Source: Gammaproteobacteria bacterium
Lineage (GTDB): Bacteria > Pseudomonadota > Gammaproteobacteria > Pseudomonadales > Cellvibrionaceae
Reading direction: 5' to 3'
Assembly (NCBI GenBank): GCA_004173475.1
Contig: SEBU01000003.1
Span: 62,001-126,000, forward strand
DNA: 64,000 nucleotides
The position numbers and the translations under genes are program-made. The notes beneath the pieces were generated by a model that saw only the letters and a program-made list of their open reading frames with translations, made no database searches and was not told the DNA's origin. Positions 55,306 through 64,000 of this stretch are shown in pieces (the stretch's first letter is position 1; the number at the start of each line of letters is the position of its first letter).

Positions 55306-56294
55306 TGCATTCTTGCTTTTACGTGTATAGGGCCAAAAGATTCGCTCTGGACGATCTCTACCAGGGACTCTTTAATCAATTCCATAACGGCTAAAAAGGT
55401 AACCACCACACCCAGACGGCCTTCCTCTACTTTAAACAGGCTTACAAAAGGAACGAAATGGTTGTTCGCGAGCCGATCCAATACTTGTGCCATACGCTCT
55501 CGGGTGGATAGTTTTTCTTTCGATACATGGTGACTTTCAAACATATCTGCCCGGCGCAACACTTCCGAAAGCGCGAGTAAAAGCTCTTGCAGTTCAACGT
55601 CAGGATCAAGCCGTGTAAGGCTGCGATCGGGCGCCTGTGCGGAAGCTTGGTAAACATTGCGACCAATACGCGGCAAAGTGTTGAGATCCTCAGCCGCCTG
55701 TTTAAAGCGCTCATATTCTTGCAAGCGACGGATCAGCGACGCTCGCGGATCATCTTCTTCCTCAGCCTCTTCACTTGACCGAGGTAACAGCATGCGCGAT
55801 TTAATTTCAGCCAACATCGCCGCCATCACCAAATATTCGGCAGCCAACTCGAACTGGCTAGAATCCATCAGATCCACGTAAGCCATGTACTGAGTCGTAA
55901 TTTCGGACACGTTGACGTCCAAAATATCGATGTTTTGACGACGTATGAGGTAAAGCAACAAGTCTAACGGGCCTTCAAACGCTTCGAGGAAAACCTCAAG
56001 TGCATCCGGCGGTATATAGAGATCTTGCGGTAACTGGGTGTAAGCCTTGCCATGAACTATCGCAAACGGCATCTCGCCCTGAGTGGGGCGTGAAGGGGCG
56101 TCAGCAACAGCTTCTTCGTTGTCGATCTGGGACGCGACACCGCTCTGCACCGAGGGCTCCATAGGATCGGCGACAAGCACAAAATCACTGTTTTCTTCGC
56201 TGGATGAATTCACTGAATAACCCGACCTAGACAATTCTAGCGGCCCGAAAACTTCATGGCCCGCAAATGAGTCGGGCATTATAGCCATAAGCAT
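55302..56294 (-). CDS. scpA: Segregation and condensation protein ScpA (kleisin), 330 aa
   Basis: Kleisin subunit bridging SMC heads. The conserved core starts near residue 85: FEGPLDLLLYLIRRQNIDILDV, then YLVMAAMLAEIKSRMLLP, and a C-terminal winged helix (LAVMELIKESLVEIVQ). The first about 80 residues are poorly conserved and the start is uncertain (ATGs at 56294, 56288 and 56279 are all possible). Paired with scpB; the SMC partner is not in the window. Confidence 0.93.
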   Translation of the reverse strand: MLMAIMPDSFAGHEVFGPLELSRSGYSVNSSSEENSDFVLVADPMEPSVQSGVASQIDNEEAVADAPSRPTQGEMPFAIVHGKAYTQLPQDLYIPPDALEVFLEAFEGPLDLLLYLIRRQNIDILDVNVSEITTQYMAYVDLMDSSQFELAAEYLVMAAMLAEIKSRMLLPRSSEEAEEEDDPRASLIRRLQEYERFKQAAEDLNTLPRIGRNVYQASAQAPDRSLTRLDPDVELQELLLALSEVLRRADMFESHHVSKEKLSTRERMAQVLDRLANNHFVPFVSLFKVEEGRLGVVVTFLAVMELIKESLVEIVQSESFGPIHVKARMQ

Positions 56295-56436
56295 GGATCA
56301 GAGCCATTAAGATTAGGCAAGCCAGATTGAACTTGTAGAAACAAGCTGCCAGGCGGGCAAGGCCAACGTACAATGCGCGACTTTTATTACGCCAGCGGTT
56401 AACTAGCCGTGACCAGGCTCTATCCTAGGAAATATC

Positions 56437-56775
56437 ATGAACACCCTACCTCCCTGCCCCTCATGCAAATCCGAATTCACTTATGAGGACGGCGGCCTAT
56501 GTATTTGCCCCGAATGCGCGCATGAATGGTCAGCCAGTCATTCAGCAGCAGGTGAGACGGGCAAGATATTTAAAGATGCCAACGGCAATATCCTGCAAGA
56601 TGGCGACACAGTAACAGTGATTAAAGACCTGAAAGTGAAAGGCACATCGTCATCGGTAAAAGTCGGAACCAAGGTGAAAAATATTCGTTTGGTAGATGGC
56701 GATCACGACATAGATTGCAAAATTGAAGGTTTCGGCGCGATGAAATTGAAATCGGAGTTTGTGAAGAAGGCGTAG
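56437..56775 (+). CDS. yjdM: YjdM/PhnA-type zinc-ribbon protein, 112 aa
   Basis: N-terminal zinc ribbon with two CxxC pairs (CPSC and CPEC, residues 7-10 and 26-29), then the conserved [24 protein letters not shown] and [17 protein letters not shown]. The family was called alkylphosphonate utilisation protein PhnA, but this function is doubtful and the true role is unknown. Single gene followed by its own terminator. Confidence 0.92.
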   Translation: MNTLPPCPSCKSEFTYEDGGLCICPECAHEWSASHSAAGETGKIFKDANGNILQDGDTVTVIKDLKVKGTSSSVKVGTKVKNIRLVDGDHDIDCKIEGFGAMKLKSEFVKKA

Positions 56776-56789
56776 AATCACCCTGAGAA

Positions 56790-56817
56790 AAACCAGCTAA
56801 ATGCTGGTTTATTTTTT
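56790..56817 (+). terminator. Rho-independent terminator after yjdM
   Basis: Stem AAACCAGC / GCTGGTTT with a 5-base loop, followed by ATTTTTTG. Confidence 0.85.
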
Positions 56818-56851
56818 GACGAAAATTTTGAGTTTAAAAATTTTATCCACA

Positions 56852-57472
56852 TTATTCAAACGGTGCAAAATCCCCTCTCCCTTGCCGAATTAATTCAGGT
56901 GAATCACCTGTTAAGTCAATAATAGTTGTCGGATCTATTCCGCAGTAACCACCATCCACTATTAGATCGACATGCTTCTCTAAAACATCGCGTATATCGT
57001 AGGGGTCAGATAATGGATATTCATCGCCGGGCATTAATAAAGTACTTGTCATTACAGGTTCACCCAACTCTTCCAGAAGTGCCAATGCAATTAAATTGTC
57101 TGGAACACGCAAACCAATTGTTTTACGTTTTGGGTGCAATAAACGGCGTGGTACTTCAGCGGTGGCTTCTAAAATAAAAGTGTATGCGCCAGGTGTGTAA
57201 TTTTTAATGAGGCGATAAGCAACGTTGTCTACACGAGCATAAGTCGCCAGTTCAGAAAGATCGCGACACATGAGTGTGAAATTATGATCTTTATCTAATT
57301 TACGCAGCGTGCGAATGCGATCAAGTGCGTCTTTATCACCTATGTGACAACCTAATGCGTAAGCGGAGTCTGTTGGATAAACGACCACACCACCTTTGCG
57401 AATAATATCCGCAGCTTGCACGATTAAACGATGCTGCGGATTTTCCGGATGAATTTGAAAAAACTGGGCCAT
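56852..57472 (-). CDS. yciO: YciO, Sua5/YrdC-family protein, 206 aa
   Basis: MAQFFQIHPENPQHRLI closely parallels E. coli YciO. Sua5/YrdC-fold motifs: GGVVVYPTDSAYALG, NFTLMCRDLSELATYA and YTFILEATAEVPRRLLHPKRKTIG. YrdC and Sua5 make threonylcarbamoyl-AMP for the tRNA t6A modification; YciO is a paralogue with a less certain role. ATG at 57472 follows AAGGA; in-frame starts a few codons upstream are possible. It is 30 bp after rnm, as in many gammaproteobacteria. Confidence 0.93.
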   Translation of the reverse strand: MAQFFQIHPENPQHRLIVQAADIIRKGGVVVYPTDSAYALGCHIGDKDALDRIRTLRKLDKDHNFTLMCRDLSELATYARVDNVAYRLIKNYTPGAYTFILEATAEVPRRLLHPKRKTIGLRVPDNLIALALLEELGEPVMTSTLLMPGDEYPLSDPYDIRDVLEKHVDLIVDGGYCGIDPTTIIDLTGDSPELIRQGRGDFAPFE

Positions 57473-57502
57473 CTCATTAATTTCCTTCATCAAATAAAAT
57501 AA

Positions 57503-58339
57503 TTACGCAGCGAAACCTGGTAATTCCCAAACCGGACGGCAAGCTTCCGGGAGAGCAGGGAAACATCCAAGCTCCTGCCATGCTTGGCCGGGCAAATGAA
57601 AATCGCTGCCACAGGATGCCGCTAAATTGTTGGCTGCGGCAATGCGAGCCAAATCTTCTGTCACAGGATGAGCTTGCATTCCGCTCACAACCTCCAATGC
57701 ATCCCCACCTGCAATTGCAAAATCTTTTATAAGCGCACACATTTTTGTACGCGTTAATTCATATTTACAAGGATGCGCTAACACAGCAACACCCCCTGCT
57801 GAATGAATCCAGTCAATAACAGTTTTCATAACGGGCCATTGAAATTTTACGTCCGCAGATTTACCTGTTCCTAAATATTTTTTAAACGCAGCATTAATAT
57901 TATTCACCGCGCCTATGCTGACTAAATATTGCGCGAAATGCGGACGCCCGACATACGCATTACCGGCCAAAGTTTGCGCGCCCTCAAGGCTTCCAACAAT
58001 TCCTGCTTTGGCAAGACGAGAAGCAATTTGTTCTGCGCGACTGGCACGAGCTAAATTTTGCGAATCAATTGCTGCAATCAATTCTGGTGAATCGCGCCGG
58101 AAACCAAGACCGACGATATGCACGCCACCCTTGCCCCACTGACTGGAGAACTCAATTCCGTTTATTAATTTAATGCCGTATTCATCAGCTGCTTTTTGTG
58201 CCAAAAATAAGCCTGCTATGGTATCGTGGTCGGTTAAAGCCAATACGTCTACCTCGCGCTCTTTGGCACGTGCTAATAGCAATTCGGGGCTTAACGCGCC
58301 ATCCGAAAAATGGCTGTGGCAATGTAGATCAAATTTCAC
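57503..58339 (-). CDS. rnm: PHP-domain 5'-nucleotidase/exoribonuclease (RNase AM, YciV family), 278 aa
   Basis: PHP phosphoesterase with the metal-binding motifs FDLHCHSHFSDG, LALTDHDTIAG, INGIEFSSQW, VLAHPCKYELT and GSDFHLPGQ. E. coli YciV (RNase AM) degrades short RNAs and matures rRNA 5' ends. Cytoplasmic. Operon with yciO downstream; divergent from the VC0807-like gene. Confidence 0.92.
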   Translation of the reverse strand: MKFDLHCHSHFSDGALSPELLLARAKEREVDVLALTDHDTIAGLFLAQKAADEYGIKLINGIEFSSQWGKGGVHIVGLGFRRDSPELIAAIDSQNLARASRAEQIASRLAKAGIVGSLEGAQTLAGNAYVGRPHFAQYLVSIGAVNNINAAFKKYLGTGKSADVKFQWPVMKTVIDWIHSAGGVAVLAHPCKYELTRTKMCALIKDFAIAGGDALEVVSGMQAHPVTEDLARIAAANNLAASCGSDFHLPGQAWQELGCFPALPEACRPVWELPGFAA

Positions 58340-58422
58340 AAGGTCTTTCCAAGAGTGGCCTTAATCAATACCCAAGCAACTGTTAAACTGGGCGAGCTTG
58401 CCCATTATGACCGAGACTGACG

Positions 58423-59196
58423 ATGACCGATAATCTTTCTACTGATAATTCTAACAAAGAATCAGTAACCACCCAGGAGAAGGGTTCTGCTCCGACTCCA
58501 AAGACCAAACCCAAAAAAGAAAATATGTTGATTAATATTCTGATGAATATTGTCATTCCATCGCTCATTCTCACTAAATTGAGTGGCCCAAATTATCTCG
58601 GCCCAGTATGGGGTTTAGTGGTAGCACTTGCGTTTCCGGTCAGTTACGGTTTGCGAGATTTTATAACAAATCGGAAAATAAATTTTTTCTCGGGCTTGGG
58701 TATTGTGAGTGTTTTGCTCACTGGGGGGATTGGTATATTGAAATTACCTACAGAATACTATGCGATTAAAGAAGCCGCGATTCCCGGGATAATCGGATTG
58801 CTGGTATTGCTATCTACCAAAACGCGCTTTCCCTTGGTAAAAACTTTTATTTACAACGACACCATCCTCAACGTTGATAAAATAGCCGCAGCATTAGCGG
58901 AACATAAAAAAACGGAACTCTTCGAGAAAACCTTGCGTTTTGGATCCTATTTAATCGCGGGTTCGTTTTTTATGTCCTCCACTCTCAACTACATTCTTGC
59001 AAAAATAATTGTTATGAGCCCCGCTGGAACAGAGGCATTCAATATTGAAGTTGGCAAAATGAACTTCTACAGCTTTCCTGTCATTGCAGTGCCTTCCATG
59101 ATCATCATGGTGGGAACCTTAATGTACATCTTCCGAAGCATACGTTTATTAACGGGATTGACCTTCGAAGAAGTCATTCACGACTCCAGTAAATAA
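58423..59196 (+). CDS. VC0807-family integral membrane protein, 257 aa
   Basis: The N-terminal 35 residues are hydrophilic, then about six hydrophobic helices (for example [74 protein letters not shown]). [18 protein letters not shown] and [21 protein letters not shown] match the VC0807/DUF-type membrane proteins found beside septation-type yciI genes. Function unknown. First of a run of plus-strand genes. Confidence 0.78.
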   Translation: MTDNLSTDNSNKESVTTQEKGSAPTPKTKPKKENMLINILMNIVIPSLILTKLSGPNYLGPVWGLVVALAFPVSYGLRDFITNRKINFFSGLGIVSVLLTGGIGILKLPTEYYAIKEAAIPGIIGLLVLLSTKTRFPLVKTFIYNDTILNVDKIAAALAEHKKTELFEKTLRFGSYLIAGSFFMSSTLNYILAKIIVMSPAGTEAFNIEVGKMNFYSFPVIAVPSMIIMVGTLMYIFRSIRLLTGLTFEEVIHDSSK

Positions 59197-59212
59197 TTCA
59201 AAGAGATTTTTT

Positions 59213-59512
59213 ATGCTTTACGCCATCATCAGTGAAGACGTTGTTAATAGCTTGGAAAAACGCAAGCCGGTGCGTCCCGATCACATTGCTCGTTTGCAAG
59301 CACTAGCAGATCAAGGTCGCCTCATTTTAGCGGGACCACACCCTAAAATTGATAATGAAAACCCGGGTGACGCGGGTTTTAGTGGCAGCCTTATTGTTGC
59401 AGAATTTAATTCTCTGGCAGATGCAGAACACTGGGCAAGTCTCGATCCCTATGTTGCTGCAGGCGTTTATGAAAAAGTCATCGTCAAACCTTTTAAAAAA
59501 GTTTTGCCTTAA
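59213..59512 (+). CDS. yciI: YciI-family protein, 99 aa
   Basis: Ferredoxin-like alpha-beta barrel protein: [42 protein letters not shown] (putative active-site His-Asp), and [23 protein letters not shown]. Some family members act as dehalogenase- or lactonase-like enzymes but YciI itself has no settled role. 16 bp after the membrane protein gene. Confidence 0.93.
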   Translation: MLYAIISEDVVNSLEKRKPVRPDHIARLQALADQGRLILAGPHPKIDNENPGDAGFSGSLIVAEFNSLADAEHWASLDPYVAAGVYEKVIVKPFKKVLP

Positions 59513-59530
59513 ATTTTTCCAGGATTTCGC

Positions 59531-60187
59531 ATGAAAAAATTAACTCTCGCATTCTTTGCCTTTTCAACACTGGGCGCAATATTTTCACCAGTAAGTTGGG
59601 CAGAAGACAGATATGTCACTGATGTGATTTACATTCCGTTACGTTCTGATAAAGATAACCAGGCAACCATCATAAAGAATGGTTTGCCCACAGGCACGCG
59701 TTTAAAACTATTACGCGAAGAAGAGGATGCCAACAAAAATAAATGGTCTCAGGTAATCACCAGCGAAGGAATAGAAGGCTGGATTCGTAGCCAGAATTTA
59801 ATAGCCGAACCGACGGCCGCCATGAAGCTTGCAGCTTTAACTTCTGGGCCTTCCGATATGGTTGAGTTACAAAAACAAAATATCGCTCTCAAAAATGATT
59901 TGGCAAGTGCACAAGCGTCGCTGGAGAGCGTGACGAAAGAACTCGAAGAGATTCGTAAGTCACCAACATCTGACATAAACATGGAACAAGAAAACCAAAA
60001 CATGCATCGCGAAAATCAGATGTTACAAACTGAGCGCGATTTACTACGCGCGCAAAATGATCAGTTAAAAACCAGTGATAGTTATAGACAACGTATTTAT
60101 GGTGGAGTGCTTATTTTAGCCGGTGTAATTTTATCCTTTGTTTTGCAAATGTTTGGCAAGCGCAAACGCCGCTCCGAATGGAACTAA
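59531..60187 (+). CDS. TIGR04211-type SH3-domain membrane protein, 218 aa
   Basis: Signal peptide (cleaved after SWA, residue 24), a periplasmic bacterial SH3 domain (YVTDVIYIPLRSDKDN to EGWIRSQNL, residues about 27-93), a coiled coil (residues about 115-185) and one C-terminal membrane helix (GGVLILAGVILSFVLQMF) with a basic tail. Related to E. coli YgiM. The layout suggests a periplasmic sensor or scaffold anchored in the inner membrane. Follows yciI by 18 bp. Confidence 0.88.
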   Translation: MKKLTLAFFAFSTLGAIFSPVSWAEDRYVTDVIYIPLRSDKDNQATIIKNGLPTGTRLKLLREEEDANKNKWSQVITSEGIEGWIRSQNLIAEPTAAMKLAALTSGPSDMVELQKQNIALKNDLASAQASLESVTKELEEIRKSPTSDINMEQENQNMHRENQMLQTERDLLRAQNDQLKTSDSYRQRIYGGVLILAGVILSFVLQMFGKRKRRSEWN

Positions 60188-60191
60188 ACAG

Positions 60192-60962
60192 TTGAAAAAT
60201 ATTACTTCCACTGCACTCAGCGTCAATCTTAATAAAATCGCCCTCATCCGCAATTCCCGTGAGGGCAACTACCCCAACGTAGTGGCTCATGGTGAGGTAT
60301 GCCTGGAGGCGGGTGCCGATGGTTTAACCGTGCACCCTCGTCCTGACCAACGTCACATTCGCCCACGAGATGTTTATGAACTGGCAGATTTATTAAAAAA
60401 TAATCATCAAGCAGAATTTAATATTGAAGGAAATCCATTTGCTGAAAAAATTGGCGACTTTCCCGGCTTTATTCAATTGGTATTGGACACAAAACCTGAG
60501 CAATGCACTCTAGTCCCAGATACCAATAGTCAACTTACGTCTGATCATGGTTTTGATTTAAAAAAATCCGGTGAGCAGTTAAAACCGGTGTTAGCCCAAT
60601 TAAAGAATGCAGGTGTTCGCGTTAGTTTATTTATGGACCCGGATATTGAGCAAATTGAATTGGCAAAAGTTTTGGGCGCAGATCGTATCGAACTTTATAC
60701 CGGGCCATATGCTGAAGCATTCAAGCATCAAGATGAAAAATTTGAACAGCTTTTCCAACGTTACTTTGCGGCAGCGGAACATGCAGCCAAAATTGGTATA
60801 GGTTTGAACGCCGGCCATGATTTAAATCTCAACAATCTCGCCCACTTTCGCAAGGTTCCGCAACTACTCGAAGTATCCATAGGGCACGCATTAACGGTTG
60901 ATGCTATTGCCATGGGTCTCGACAAAGCCGTTCGCGCCTACAAGCATCTTTGCACGCACTAG
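60192..60962 (+). CDS. pdxJ: Pyridoxine 5'-phosphate synthase, 256 aa
   Basis: Final condensation step of de novo vitamin B6 synthesis. SVNLNKIALIRNSREGNYP, AGADGLTVHPRPDQRHI, FNIEGNPFAEK, RVSLFMDPD and GLNAGHDLN are PdxJ signatures. I chose a TTG start at 60192 with GGA about ten bases upstream, because no ATG suits the frame and the longer reading would overlap the previous gene. It differs from many PdxJ by IALIRNSRE in place of the usual VATLRNARG. Confidence 0.93.
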   Translation: MKNITSTALSVNLNKIALIRNSREGNYPNVVAHGEVCLEAGADGLTVHPRPDQRHIRPRDVYELADLLKNNHQAEFNIEGNPFAEKIGDFPGFIQLVLDTKPEQCTLVPDTNSQLTSDHGFDLKKSGEQLKPVLAQLKNAGVRVSLFMDPDIEQIELAKVLGADRIELYTGPYAEAFKHQDEKFEQLFQRYFAAAEHAAKIGIGLNAGHDLNLNNLAHFRKVPQLLEVSIGHALTVDAIAMGLDKAVRAYKHLCTH

Positions 60963-60980
60963 AGCTATTCGTAACTTCCT

Positions 60981-61772
60981 ATGAGTAAAGAACGCGATAC
61001 ACAGAGAGAGCGTGGCGATAGCCAGGCCTATTTAGAAAAGAAAAAGTTTTTCGACGGTTTGTTGACTGTTTATGGTCGTAAACCCGTATTAGAAGCACTG
61101 CAAGATAAATCAACCAATATCCACAGACTGCATTTGGCAGAAAGCAACAAATCCACCGAAATTCTGGACGATATTATTCGGATCGCCAAAGCTAAAGGCG
61201 CTGAGATTTTATATCACAGTCGCAACGAGCTTTCTCGTATTTCCAAAAACTCCAGTCAGGATCAAGGTGTAGCAGCAGATCTAATTTGTCGCGGCTTTCA
61301 AACCTACGATAATTTTCTTCAAACTAATAGTGATAGAAAGTTTACGCTTTTGGCGTTAGACGGTATTAGCAACCCGCAAAATCTCGGCATGATTATTCGT
61401 TCAGCTTGCGCAGGAAATATTGATGGAATTTTACTTCCGCAACAGGGCAATGCGCAGATTGATCCGCTCGTTATCAAAGCGAGCGCTGGAACTGTATTTC
61501 GTGCACCTATATTACGCTGCAAAAATCTTACAGACGCATTAAAGGAATTTAAAACAGCGGGCGCAACTATTTGTAGCCTGTCATCGCATGCAAAAACCAC
61601 CTTAAAAGAATTCACACCAGACAAAGCTTGTATCTATGTCTTAGGAAATGAGACTGAAGGCGTTTCAAAAGAGGTATCACAGCTTTGTAACGAAAGTATT
61701 CGTATACCTATGAATAACGGCGTGGAAAGTTTGAATGTTGCGGTTACTGCTGCACTTATTGCGTTTCGCTAA
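60981..61772 (+). CDS. TrmH-family RNA methyltransferase, 263 aa
   Basis: SPOUT-class 2'-O-methyltransferase with a substrate-binding N-terminal domain (VYGRKPVLEAL, residues about 30-105) and the knotted catalytic domain: NPQNLGMIIRSA (motif 1), VLGNETEGVS (motif 2) and IPMNNGVESLNVAVTAAL (motif 3). Resembles RlmB (23S rRNA G2251) but the order and length fit several TrmH-type rRNA/tRNA enzymes, so no symbol is given. Follows pdxJ by 18 bp. Confidence 0.88.
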   Translation: MSKERDTQRERGDSQAYLEKKKFFDGLLTVYGRKPVLEALQDKSTNIHRLHLAESNKSTEILDDIIRIAKAKGAEILYHSRNELSRISKNSSQDQGVAADLICRGFQTYDNFLQTNSDRKFTLLALDGISNPQNLGMIIRSACAGNIDGILLPQQGNAQIDPLVIKASAGTVFRAPILRCKNLTDALKEFKTAGATICSLSSHAKTTLKEFTPDKACIYVLGNETEGVSKEVSQLCNESIRIPMNNGVESLNVAVTAALIAFR

Positions 61773-61810
61773 ATTCGCAAAATTTTAAAAATTAAACTTT
61801 AACAATTATT

Positions 61811-62455
61811 TTAATTCACTTGCTCGGACTTAAGTCGCATGAGAATGCCGACAAAAACATCGACTGGCTGAGCACCTTGAATCAACTGTTCACGGTTTAT
61901 TACGATACTAGGTACAGCATTTATACCAAGCTCTTGCCATTGCTGTTCCAATTCGCGAACTTCTATACCAAATAAATCAGTTGTTAAAACAATATCAGCA
62001 CGACGCCTGTCCAACCCTAGCTCCAAGACGATCTCAATAAGTACATCATGATCGCTAATATCTTTTGCTTCAGAATGATAAGCGCGTAAAAGCGCCATTT
62101 TGAGGTCGTACTGCTCTTCTAAACCCAATTCTAATTCAGCCCAATAAAGTAGACGATGCGCATCAAAACTATTCCAAATATGTTCACGTTTTCCGAACAT
62201 GAATCCTACTTCATCACCACGTTCACGCAAATGCTGTTGAGTTCCTGCAATTCGTTCAGCGTCCATTCCATATTTTTCCGAGAGGTATTCAAACAGATTT
62301 TTACCTTCTTTTGATAAATTAGTATTTAATTCGAAGGGTTGGAAGTGCAAGTCATAATGAAACTTGTTGCCCATGAGATCCAGCGCTTTTTTAAATGATG
62401 CGAGGCCAAGCGCGCACCAAGGACAACTGATGTCTGAAATAAAATCGATTCGCAT
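61811..62455 (-). CDS. DsbA/FrnE-family oxidoreductase, 214 aa
   Basis: Thioredoxin-fold DsbA-like protein with a CPWC active site at residues 11-14 (DISCPWCALG) and the helical insertion of FrnE/2-hydroxychromene isomerase-like proteins. There is no signal peptide, so it is cytoplasmic. C-terminal GINAVPSIVINREQLIQGAQP holds the cis-Pro loop. ATG at 62455 is chosen over an in-frame TTG at 62470. Possibly polyketide or thiol-stress related, but the substrate is unknown. Confidence 0.88.
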   Translation of the reverse strand: MRIDFISDISCPWCALGLASFKKALDLMGNKFHYDLHFQPFELNTNLSKEGKNLFEYLSEKYGMDAERIAGTQQHLRERGDEVGFMFGKREHIWNSFDAHRLLYWAELELGLEEQYDLKMALLRAYHSEAKDISDHDVLIEIVLELGLDRRRADIVLTTDLFGIEVRELEQQWQELGINAVPSIVINREQLIQGAQPVDVFVGILMRLKSEQVN

Positions 62456-62526
62456 AATTGATACTCGCAATTCTTGAATGTGTTTTTATCCTACTCCATT
62501 CATCCTGATACGCGAAGTACAAACAT

Positions 62527-62552
62527 AAAAAGGGCTGCAAAAGCAGCCCTTT
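62527..62552 (-). terminator. Hairpin terminator after amtB
   Basis: Stem AAAGGGCTGC / GCAGCCCTTT with a 4-base loop, 21 bp past the amtB stop, then TTATGTTT on the minus strand. Confidence 0.8.
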
Positions 62553-62573
62553 CTTTACGAATTATTACAACTC

Positions 62574-63887
62574 TTAAAGTTTATAACCATCCTCTTCGTG
62601 CAGACTTAAATCCAGACCAAGGGATTCCTCATCTTTCGTCACACGCAAACCGCCGGTCAGCACACTCGTTAATTTCAATAACAGATAAGTCACAACAACG
62701 GTGAATATTAGGGTTGAAACAATACCGATTAATTGAACCTGCAGCTGTTGGCCCATGGATTCAATTCCTGCAGCGAAACCCAAACCACTAAATGCACCCA
62801 GCTGTGTTGATGCAAAAATACCGGCCATAAAAGTACCTATAATTCCGCCCACACCATGCACTGGAAATACGTCAAGCGAGTCATCAATTTTCCAAACGCG
62901 TTTTACCAATTGCGTCATAAAGAAACATACAACACCTGCAACCAAACCTATAACAATTGCCCCACCCGGGCCAACATAACCTGAAGCAGGCGTGATAGTA
63001 CCAAGGCCGGCAACCATACCCGTTACAATACCCAATACACTTGGCTTTCTAAATTTCATCCACTCGATTGTCATCCACGCAAGCGCACCAGCCGCCGCGG
63101 ATAGATGTGTTACCAACATCGCCATAGCCGCATTTCCATTCGCTGCTAACGCGCTACCGGCATTAAAGCCAAACCAACCAACCCACAAAATACCGGCGCC
63201 TGTAACCACCATAGTCATATTATGAGGAGGCATAGCAACAGTAGGGAAACCGTTACGTTTACCAATTACAACCGCCGCAACGAGCGATCCAACACCCGCG
63301 GTAATGTGTACTACGGTACCGCCTGCGAAATCGAGCAAACCCATCTTGTACAGCCAACCCGAACTACTCCACACCCAGTGACATATAGGCACGTAGCAAA
63401 GTAGCAACCATAGGGCAGAGAAAATTAACATAGAGGAAAATTTTAAGCGCTCTGCATATGCACCCACGATCAACGCAGGAGTAATGGCAGCGAAAGTCAT
63501 TTGATACATTGCAAACAGCGTTTCAGGAATATCGCCCCAAAGATCATCTTTCTTGATAGATGCTAAAAACACTTTGCTGAAATCGCCGATGTATTCATTA
63601 CCTGGGCCAAACGCCAGGCTATAACCAATAATTACCCATAAGAGGGAAGCCACAGCAGCGATTGCAAAGCATTGCATCAATACGGATAACACATTTTTGA
63701 CTCGCACTAATCCCGCGTAAAACAATGACAACCCAGGCAAGGTCATAAATAACACCAAGGCGCTGGCGGTTAACATCCAGGCGGTATTGGCATTATTTAA
63801 TACAACGGTGGGAGTCTCAGCCAAAGCCAAGGGGCACAATAGACACGCGGCCAAGGCCGGAAATAAAAAACGAATGCTCTTCTTCAT
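62574..63887 (-). CDS. amtB: Ammonium transporter AmtB, 437 aa
   Basis: Inner-membrane channel for ammonium. Signal peptide (cleaved after ALA-E, residue 23), then about 11 helices. Family motifs: FYAGLVRVKNVLSVLMQ, DFAGGTVVHITAGVGSLVAA (twin-His channel region), WVGWFGFNAGSALAANG and HGVGGIIGTFMAGIFA. GlnK normally lies upstream in the operon; no glnK frame is visible in the remaining 113 bases, which hold only the leader. ATG at 63887 has AAGG seven bases upstream, better than the GTG two codons before. Confidence 0.96.
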   Translation of the reverse strand: MKKSIRFLFPALAACLLCPLALAETPTVVLNNANTAWMLTASALVLFMTLPGLSLFYAGLVRVKNVLSVLMQCFAIAAVASLLWVIIGYSLAFGPGNEYIGDFSKVFLASIKKDDLWGDIPETLFAMYQMTFAAITPALIVGAYAERLKFSSMLIFSALWLLLCYVPICHWVWSSSGWLYKMGLLDFAGGTVVHITAGVGSLVAAVVIGKRNGFPTVAMPPHNMTMVVTGAGILWVGWFGFNAGSALAANGNAAMAMLVTHLSAAAGALAWMTIEWMKFRKPSVLGIVTGMVAGLGTITPASGYVGPGGAIVIGLVAGVVCFFMTQLVKRVWKIDDSLDVFPVHGVGGIIGTFMAGIFASTQLGAFSGLGFAAGIESMGQQLQVQLIGIVSTLIFTVVVTYLLLKLTSVLTGGLRVTKDEESLGLDLSLHEEDGYKL

Positions 63888-64000
63888 GATCACACCTTAT
63901 GATTTTGTCCGCTTACATGAGCAGACTTTATAGAGTGATAAACTGCCCCAAATTGATTCACACGCCATCAACTCGAGCCGTATTTTTATAAATTTTGACT

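Noticed and set aside
63888..64000. Sigma-54 promoter and glnK upstream of amtB
   Set aside because: No clean TGGCAC-N5-TTGC is seen and no GlnK frame fits; the upstream part lies beyond the window.

Overview
The window looks like a chromosomal segment of a gammaproteobacterium, most likely Cellvibrio or a close relative in the Cellvibrionales. This is inferred from the pseudomonad-type gene order (gyrA-pheA-tyrA, cmk/rpsA/ihfB next to an O-antigen locus ending in wbpL-wbpM, scpA-scpB-rluB, yciO-rnm), a gammaproteobacterial CTGT-N8-ACAG LexA operator, and poly-serine linkers in secreted proteins. No 16S gene is present, so the taxonomy is an inference.

Bases 1-11,500 form a DNA-damage island. 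A partial spore-photoproduct-lyase-like radical SAM gene (minus strand) has a textbook LexA operator lying over its -10 box. Next come three small stress-type genes (a 77-aa orphan, a 55-aa KGG-like protein and a PRC-barrel protein). They are followed by a FAN1-like VRR-NUC nuclease, a nuclease-XPD/DinG-type helicase fusion, and the imuA-imuB-dnaE2 mutasome operon under a second perfect LexA operator. A degenerate third LexA-like site overlaps the promoter of the nuclease gene.

Bases 11,500-34,600 are the surface-polysaccharide locus, bounded by tRNA-Val(GAC)/O-antigen ligase on one side and ihfB on the other. On the plus strand are an SDR epimerase, a WbpL-like initiating phosphoglycosyl transferase, WbpM, a GT2 enzyme and two tandemly duplicated putative lipoproteins. 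On the minus strand is a tightly packed ten-gene run: rmlB-rmlA-rmlD-rmlC, wzm, wzt, a 997-aa double-methyltransferase/coiled-coil protein, a GT4-GT2 fusion, an epimerase and a GT2. Wzt carries a C-terminal domain, and the methyltransferase/coiled-coil protein resembles in architecture the WbdD-type terminators and molecular rulers. Together they suggest an ABC-transporter-exported, rhamnose-containing O chain whose end is capped by methylation.

Bases 34,600-43,800 (minus strand) hold ihfB and rpsA, then ugd, manC, galU and manB/algC (sugar-nucleotide supply) lying between rpsA and cmk, and then pyrF. Bases 43,900-51,700 (minus) hold comEA, cysN, cysD, tyrA, pheA and gyrA. Bases 52,100-64,000 hold a GGDEF cyclase, the rluB-scpB-scpA operon, yjdM, yciO, rnm, a VC0807-like membrane protein, yciI, an SH3/coiled-coil membrane protein, pdxJ, a TrmH-family methyltransferase, a DsbA/FrnE-type oxidoreductase and amtB.

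The two parts most worth a second look are the LexA-controlled repair island, with its unusually long operator palindrome, and the double-methyltransferase protein with 35-residue (105-bp) tandem coiled-coil repeats beside wzm-wzt.
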